Assembly: GCA_964458485.1 (NCBI GenBank)
Contig: CAYWJA010000025.1
Coordinates: 1-28,948 of the forward strand
Direction: 5' to 3'
From: CAYWJA01 sp964458485
GTDB taxonomy: Bacteria; Patescibacteriota; Gracilibacteria; UM-FILTER-43-11
Length of the DNA: 28,948 bases
Below are positions 27,801 to 28,948 of this stretch, piece by piece. Both the position numbers and the translations under genes were made by a program. Position 1 is the first letter of the stretch. Every line of letters starts with the position of its first letter. The notes beneath the pieces are model-generated. The model ran no database searches. It saw only the letters and a program-made list of their open reading frames with translations, and was not told the DNA's origin.

Positions 27801-28697
27801 AAACCAAATCGTCAGATAAGTCGCGCAGAAGCAGCTGCAGTATTACTTCGCCAATCCAAGATAAAAATAGAAAAGGCACCAGTGGGCAAATATATAGATG
27901 TGCCGGATTACGCATGGTATATAGATTATGTTTATACAGGTGTTAAGAATGGCTTAATAAAGGAAAAGACAGGATATGTGTATCCGAATGAAGAAATAAC
28001 ACGAGGTGAATTTGCATTAATGGCAAATATTGTACGTAAACTTGAAGATTGCCGTACTGTAGATTCCGATAAAGATGGAATGACAGATCAGTGCGAAATG
28101 AAAAATGACCTCGACCCTAATGACCCAAAAGATGCAAAATTAGATAATGATAATGATGGATATACTAATGCTCAGGAGTGTAAGAGTGGTACAAATCCTA
28201 ATAAGGCAGACCCCATTAGCAAACGATGTCCATACATAAATAATCCAAACCAAAACGATACAGACAAAGACGGCATAATAGATGCCTGTGACGATGATAT
28301 AGATAATGACGGTACTAAGAATGTACTTGGGCTCTTTGATCTCAATGGACTTATCGATCCAAAACAAGCTGCATTGAGTGCAGATAATTGTATTTTTATT
28401 ATTAATAAGGATCAAAAAGATACAGATAAAGATAAGGTGGGGGATGTATGTTATCCGACCGACAAATGCCCTTATATACCGGAAGATTATGATGGAGATA
28501 ATGATCTTGATGGCTGCCCGGATGTAAAGTCAGACTTCGCAAGCGTCAAGCCTGGTGTTTATGTAAACAAAGGACCCCTCTGTCACCTTTTGGATTATGA
28601 ATCAGATTTTATGAAAGGTGATATTATTATGACAGCAATAACAGATGTAGTGACACATGATATTATTTATTCAAAGAGTGAGGAAGTAATTTACTAA
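15882..28697 (+). CDS. giant secreted multidomain surface protein with SLH and thrombospondin type 3 repeats
   Basis: From the first ATG, 4271 residues. Only the second half of a signal peptide (to TYA-AD, about 19) is present from this ATG; the rest lies upstream. In order: a C25/gingipain-like region (about 40-230; GIVLVGDVPIP, YPYTDFY, PEIWHGVIVP) with a separated SPIGEA...LLGDPTIKL motif near 1522-1541; three invasin/Ig-like beta domains (about 957-1253); FG-GAP/VCBS-like calcium repeats (about 1560-1700; DFNNDNIED, DFKNDGYDD, DMDADGYQD); a DUF11-like domain (about 1850-1970); a Met/Pro-rich Cys-containing segment (about 2110-2230); helical stretches and a Pro-rich rod (about 2610-2715); an EF-like DVNQDGFID loop near 3508; three SLH domains (about 3870-4055); type 3 thrombospondin repeats (about 4060-4215); a C-terminal tail. 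SLH domains usually bind cell-wall polysaccharide, so it is probably a cell-surface or S-layer-associated protein. Confidence 0.9.
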   Translation: MLINQFGLLPLSIPKTYAADGDSKTVTQKVTSLLTPKKSHTELNLVAILVEDKLLNDKIKYKTKTAKSTLKSHIYKYATNIQKRLPHTHAVIIGVKPNESTYKISKVLEKMYYEGVDRDILDNSSFNNDSIPEDDNRLSGIVLVGDVPIPVVYDKEDTAPSLYPYTDFYRKRYIYNSEQDKFELNKGALKPTPEIWHGVIVPPSKDDKKRRQELADYFYKNDQYSNNLGDYNTFDKRLLFYNFPAIEKKLNPLDYNNYKRSMQYVEELAFQRYNRHLLREMLGGIAAETEPDKKPSERKLMVSDKSLASMTDTIAKSSIKKYTNNFATALKTYFGRLNAKMDKTGRWSAKEYDNLAGLITMRDEYMKNMIMAKTIELEKLVDKEIDGIQENISLIQGMKMHVRFCTPVGVCTNKDFYFDAFIDGTRIKDMTSADQCGITRGQTRPKGVKPSENNSVMANINRTFNPGSIVKPGGKIEEDPTYIGYGGCTANNSVKINIKHDGDDINYGPAYCKPQDSGAPVFDYAGSKELSLKLYSSADKKPSSNFVMPSEQCIFNKISYHQYPPPYKGLPNYFGSENILKKTAYKIGVSIASIEKDVEEVIVELYKDMVDDEKIVAKKGVTTNTVPSYLQAIAQYMFSNAEYKDGKIKNSHTYSTGVSTGIGIDVNAVKLNTVKVTLTATKKNIKSTAKHVEPTDKAIMAINKSQLTPSIPADGIRFIEFYKDKKRQHYKYPNIFKIKGKHATEVSQNLLSMIKKEDAELNKILGTSKNIVNNFFLNNSDLVEPITWLNMSIDQKHQLIFEKYLNRDSFLPTPKNSLVPSSKPKGYEVLHIYADGDVNDIQFGINRSKLSKSALTDSEASAAAKVLSEKINASTKKSKSKFKNLFNCGSNGGVEIWEWLPNVMFCWIPKEITKLPKLVSVDNSCSVDFKLKEDKPEDEIFDVLKNSSLAISNPDNKPTKLEVTMDRKTLVYGEDVDIKVKVLNSKGKLIIGYIKDPLTFTLADSKLASLSKAKMNVFTGEGKSKLTANKQQGNTNLTVKIGSLSKVIPLQVYKNINIHLSHVKETGKPSYKITASLLGPDKKKITGVNTMAKLGPLKPSDGKFAKSLIKIQDGSGDAVFYPNPNGSNIKLKATHPFYTSNTLGVQPIIGAPFKIVIESPANLQIGKGEETSIPVKITDINGALTPKFNKAITVKITDKFKKYGTLTSNTVNIQNGKGTIKIKVGKETGQINIVASHTELAPAIAELPVVAKIKQKDWAQTFPQNLFASFVGFPAGNFFKKDYFGGIHLFKGKTQAVFSSITGTLIKPTITIGPNYKITTASNNEAISVENYGDKLSLQIVDKKSFNSLLSTTIPLDFSKVAQWNSAAKLELGTVYVELKNSNYNTKADNDSITILDPYGDKVATIQKNNFKFHKLEYKLSYADETVNDLLELFIVKGGSKVGKLHLNLKKRTLKESDFSKHSKYAFRKLFAGKSTSDPTGLVLYDKSKPVSKDKKPSEYFGFEKDTKYILRFGGGSPIGEATMYNLPFNSVLLGDPTIKLQNKSTSSLNYDKTIGRQIYQDAEEGDIISLTNLDFNNDNIEDIAAVMKDGRIRLFEGGPTDPAYRDRGNIAYLADGVLSIISFDFKNDGYDDLMVATKEGRLAVLHNDREVLTRTNQKIKVGQQLYQISKADMDADGYQDLITLDSRGDIRVFYNQSPKFTTKPVSASDQFPENGSLIANYGLSIDPTKNLKHNLKLRYPKMTEPKDPTQIVGTKTKTLDTSSIKKSIKTASNPWGLPTITKPKTPDIKSLKNFSKKDTSKDISAAASKALVKAAADANNKARKGKGPASVPKLPWKEGDSSSAYFAPLKDYEINNSAFHKGLYFTATKNVANKDRPTAKNIDLKEKLKYTITLKSSINLNKFILADVVPDSLKLDESSIKCNGSGCSGMKKKKNDIYLFISNLNLRAGKTITVTYEASVKKTPKATVLVKKLDSTTKLKQAIQPDRYVDILVSPPYNNTGLLFAHYSTASRSYSVTETVKEKTVLSQASVKHDKCIKALEALKNLKIDKNTKMNPNFMDNIKVLCGMDKAEKTLKASGITPESCGFDPSACAQEALSKIQDALNKLACMGGGCFPMPYNMSFLTPGGVPGIAMPLLSFPTTLFVPIPIPVPSVFGLAPSPLGAADIPGPIPSMIRLYMIPTLTGGMGFSFCWGPYMGQVPTPPMSMPVPYPSGNCMTIALPMSEMPQCKAAEKGITALMEAANSAISDVNSGISAINNSGGFADVQTSDDQGAGGLEISLATKLGNTSKFEPPNKGSSNVHIGPIDSIGGKLAEWADKQMLEIANKLFTLPTIRLLLPDTGSMFASDWDEFDKLTTAFSNNVSGKNKKEAAASNKPAPFSSTKDKSKSAGAKFLAEYKSLETEVRNFNTDVIEDLYAILNAIPLINVNENYIDFKIPYLSYAQIQDAIRDFERTKVHYKKQIAKYEDLIKKSKCPDIKGNSAEHKAECAALKVMKVIVVDVDALIKSIQKNVEVLQSYLKFPRDVIMMKYQLAEYLKQMACVLDEYSTLLGGWLATIQNQMIEYATVYYTIEEIVKNWKKLFDVFVNFDDTCDICTNERYANFGWEMLLGVVIPPLPIFKFPKWPDIVIDFSDITAAINIELPTIHFIGEPIKLPKIPKIFFPDVPTIDFKAQIPALPVLPKLPELPKVPKPLPFPSLKLPTLPPPPKLPNIGTEIKVILDLVEMILKTWCLLKKALAPVPESYIGDHMALLTNRPGYLIPLDILKPKLADIGLLETDFDELRITVTTYLGFRFQLILAKLEEQAKKWNENFNLDWAALIENFIFENIPIIPTPEQLQDFMDSIDKGLQKGADFIEENLDMNKGLKALNTKIEEFDEKHFRSAENDMQKLSDDITKAMGESTKTANGIMTKKANEINKLAAKMDTKWASSIKRALRNTVLKWISSGSQAVFSAMILSPKETVIESWLQKNLLEEIKKVYKSDTAKGTLKAADCSGEFAKWSSNSTWIQIFVAKIQVEVCTSKPTTMVPNSNAPTTKLQGNSSLTPENEKFLEYFQQQFTQIAKVINDANKKKPVDYKILQEKYNIPDFRMMPQPKISDKIQLMRKSLLAKSNVLDQEAKEGEKDLIAMAEKVLPDSPFRLASSDNKLLNFKQKVATSSVKSPKLLAQTLKTINTPSPASVITQNTQITQQQVNPASSAGCIGTCLIDPVTGKSVEFVPQFDNPRSVQTVFVNAGAKGYSHIVYSDGPNLYLKRNLAVPINITSNIAPKVPNFIFSIDDFAPTTGAKESVNMLSSVLTKNGSANFSWARVQNKNLYGYGIELEKSIFGYDSDKKTNALADTTIILLPPNKDGSAPKVTVGTKEVKFGTLITSYKDKKEARKNFGIKAKNTITGADKAIFRTVTNNGRDMGITVNTNRAVYFDKYIDSGYKMDIDNGYYHIRMTWFDKNGRIANYNQNELLAPQIYAKASPPIDIALNKIYKIPVYKKGSISASEIFTDLSGMYQYYWDVNQDGFIDSTGSTLAIAPQKEPKEYYVDLIASTNLQDSKLKKYKKPVKVVIYAPKISLEEKYLKEKRMVKGTMKPLETGHDLKDIPLSLFRKRWGLWKNLGLIKKQAGKNTTPSLSDKNGYKNNYYSMNTNGDYAIDNFVVVGSSSVAITDSSKAKISKVHLNTGQIELLSQGYELRAIPASKILPTRIAIVKKGTKNIVSNTYYSADGNTDVTILNKSLDQTNIKKLGVTIGDRNLNDTIVAKNIPGYSKSFPGGAAIYDKAADVNVALINTNGEIRMMQGSYSLKIKNGGRLKEPIMFEIVNKNNNSVFDVYIAANFKKINIKQDQTWNKLDPTVGDLDKALAALRPSIPKPLPTTPKMSFSDVNNSHPYYKDILDLFGVGIIAGYSDGTFRPDGKLSRAEFIKIALGATKCFDCTKPTSKQKTKYTNIKPFPDVSMPAWYHYCVSIAKDIKMITGYGDGLFKPNRQISRAEAAAVLLRQSKIKIEKAPVGKYIDVPDYAWYIDYVYTGVKNGLIKEKTGYVYPNEEITRGEFALMANIVRKLEDCRTVDSDKDGMTDQCEMKNDLDPNDPKDAKLDNDNDGYTNAQECKSGTNPNKADPISKRCPYINNPNQNDTDKDGIIDACDDDIDNDGTKNVLGLFDLNGLIDPKQAALSADNCIFIINKDQKDTDKDKVGDVCYPTDKCPYIPEDYDGDNDLDGCPDVKSDFASVKPGVYVNKGPLCHLLDYESDFMKGDIIMTAITDVVTHDIIYSKSEEVIY

Positions 28698-28806
28698 TAA
28701 AACCCAAATCTCAAGTCCAAAATTCAAAATAAGCTCCAATATTTAAATTAAAATTTAAAAATTAATTCATATATTTATATTAAAAGATTTGAAATTTAAA
28801 ACAATT
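28698..28806. other. short AT-rich intergenic gap
   Basis: This gap begins with loosely repeated caaatctcaagtccaaaatt-type words, similar to those upstream of the giant gene, and continues with almost pure A/T. No terminator hairpin or convincing promoter can be picked out. Confidence 0.4.
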
Positions 28807-28948
28807 ATGCACAAAAAGGTGACAGCAATAATTATAGGCATTATAGCAATCACATCAGGTGTGATAATGCACCAAACAAGTACTTATTCCACATCAGGTG
28901 TAACATATACAAAGCCTAGCAATTGTGAACAGGAAACAGTTAATGAAA
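28807..28948 (+). CDS. partial small secreted or membrane protein (runs off the window)
   Basis: An ATG at 28807 opens a frame that stays open to the window end (47 codons). The start MHKKVTAIIIGIIAITSG is a typical signal peptide or membrane anchor: two lysines then a hydrophobic run, followed by a Ser/Thr-rich stretch (TSTYSTSGVTYTKPSNCEQE). It lies 109 bases after the giant gene in the same direction and may be co-expressed as another envelope protein. Nothing more can be said without the rest. Confidence 0.65.
   Translation, partial: MHKKVTAIIIGIIAITSGVIMHQTSTYSTSGVTYTKPSNCEQETVNE

Noticed and set aside
88..28697. TGA recoded as glycine, as in Gracilibacteria/Absconditabacteria
   Set aside because: TGA ends LRR1 and LRR4 precisely at stop-start overlaps, and no gene needs TGA read-through.
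1..28948. tRNA, rRNA or riboswitch genes
   Set aside because: No cloverleaf-like or rRNA-like sequence was recognised in the few gaps, all of which are short and AT-rich.

Overview
The window is AT-rich and densely coded. It looks like part of a bacterial chromosome from the Candidate Phyla Radiation (Patescibacteria), perhaps a Peregrinibacteria-like lineage. That placement is inference, resting on tight gene packing, the absence of Shine-Dalgarno motifs before nearly every start, a giant S-layer-homology surface protein and many unfamiliar genes. TGA ends two genes cleanly (2852-2854 and 8298-8300), so the TGA=Gly code of Gracilibacteria/Absconditabacteria does not apply.

Bases 30-11471 form one apparent operon of nine genes behind a strong extended -10 promoter. 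It encodes a MoxR/CobS-like AAA+ ATPase with a long N-terminal extension, a small leucine-rich-repeat (LRR) protein, a CobT-like protein joining an HELGH zincin-type domain to a C-terminal von Willebrand A (VWA) domain, and then six more LRR paralogues in a row. All seven LRR proteins share a helical N-terminal domain of about 130 residues, 21-residue LRRs with a conserved Cys, and a C-terminal cap. They differ greatly in repeat number, and some carry a recurring 53-residue cassette. Tracts shared between paralogues, one of 109 identical bases, point to gene conversion. I read this as a possible undescribed MoxR-VWA-LRR system in which the LRR proteins are diversifying adaptors or recognition subunits. 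The sixth LRR gene has ATA exactly where its sister has ATG.

Bases 11471-11572 are a MITE-like inverted-repeat element with a perfect 30-base palindrome in its middle. It sits exactly between the operon and gpmI (11571-13073), the only clear housekeeping gene here. Converging on gpmI are two minus-strand genes, a 697-residue protein with an acidic, repetitive first half (13085-15178) and a 105-residue protein (15228-15545). They share a small unrecognised domain, three copies in the first and one in the second. Each has a recognisable promoter element, and the smaller gene has a palindrome upstream.

Bases 15882-28697 encode a secreted giant protein of at least 4271 residues: a gingipain(C25)-like N-terminal region, invasin/Ig-like domains, FG-GAP-like calcium repeats, a DUF11-like domain, Met/Pro-rich and Pro-rich segments, helical regions, three SLH domains, thrombospondin type 3 repeats and a conserved-looking tail. 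Its signal peptide is complete only if translation starts upstream at a non-canonical ATA codon, the second such case in the window. The window closes inside a small secreted-protein gene (28807 onward).
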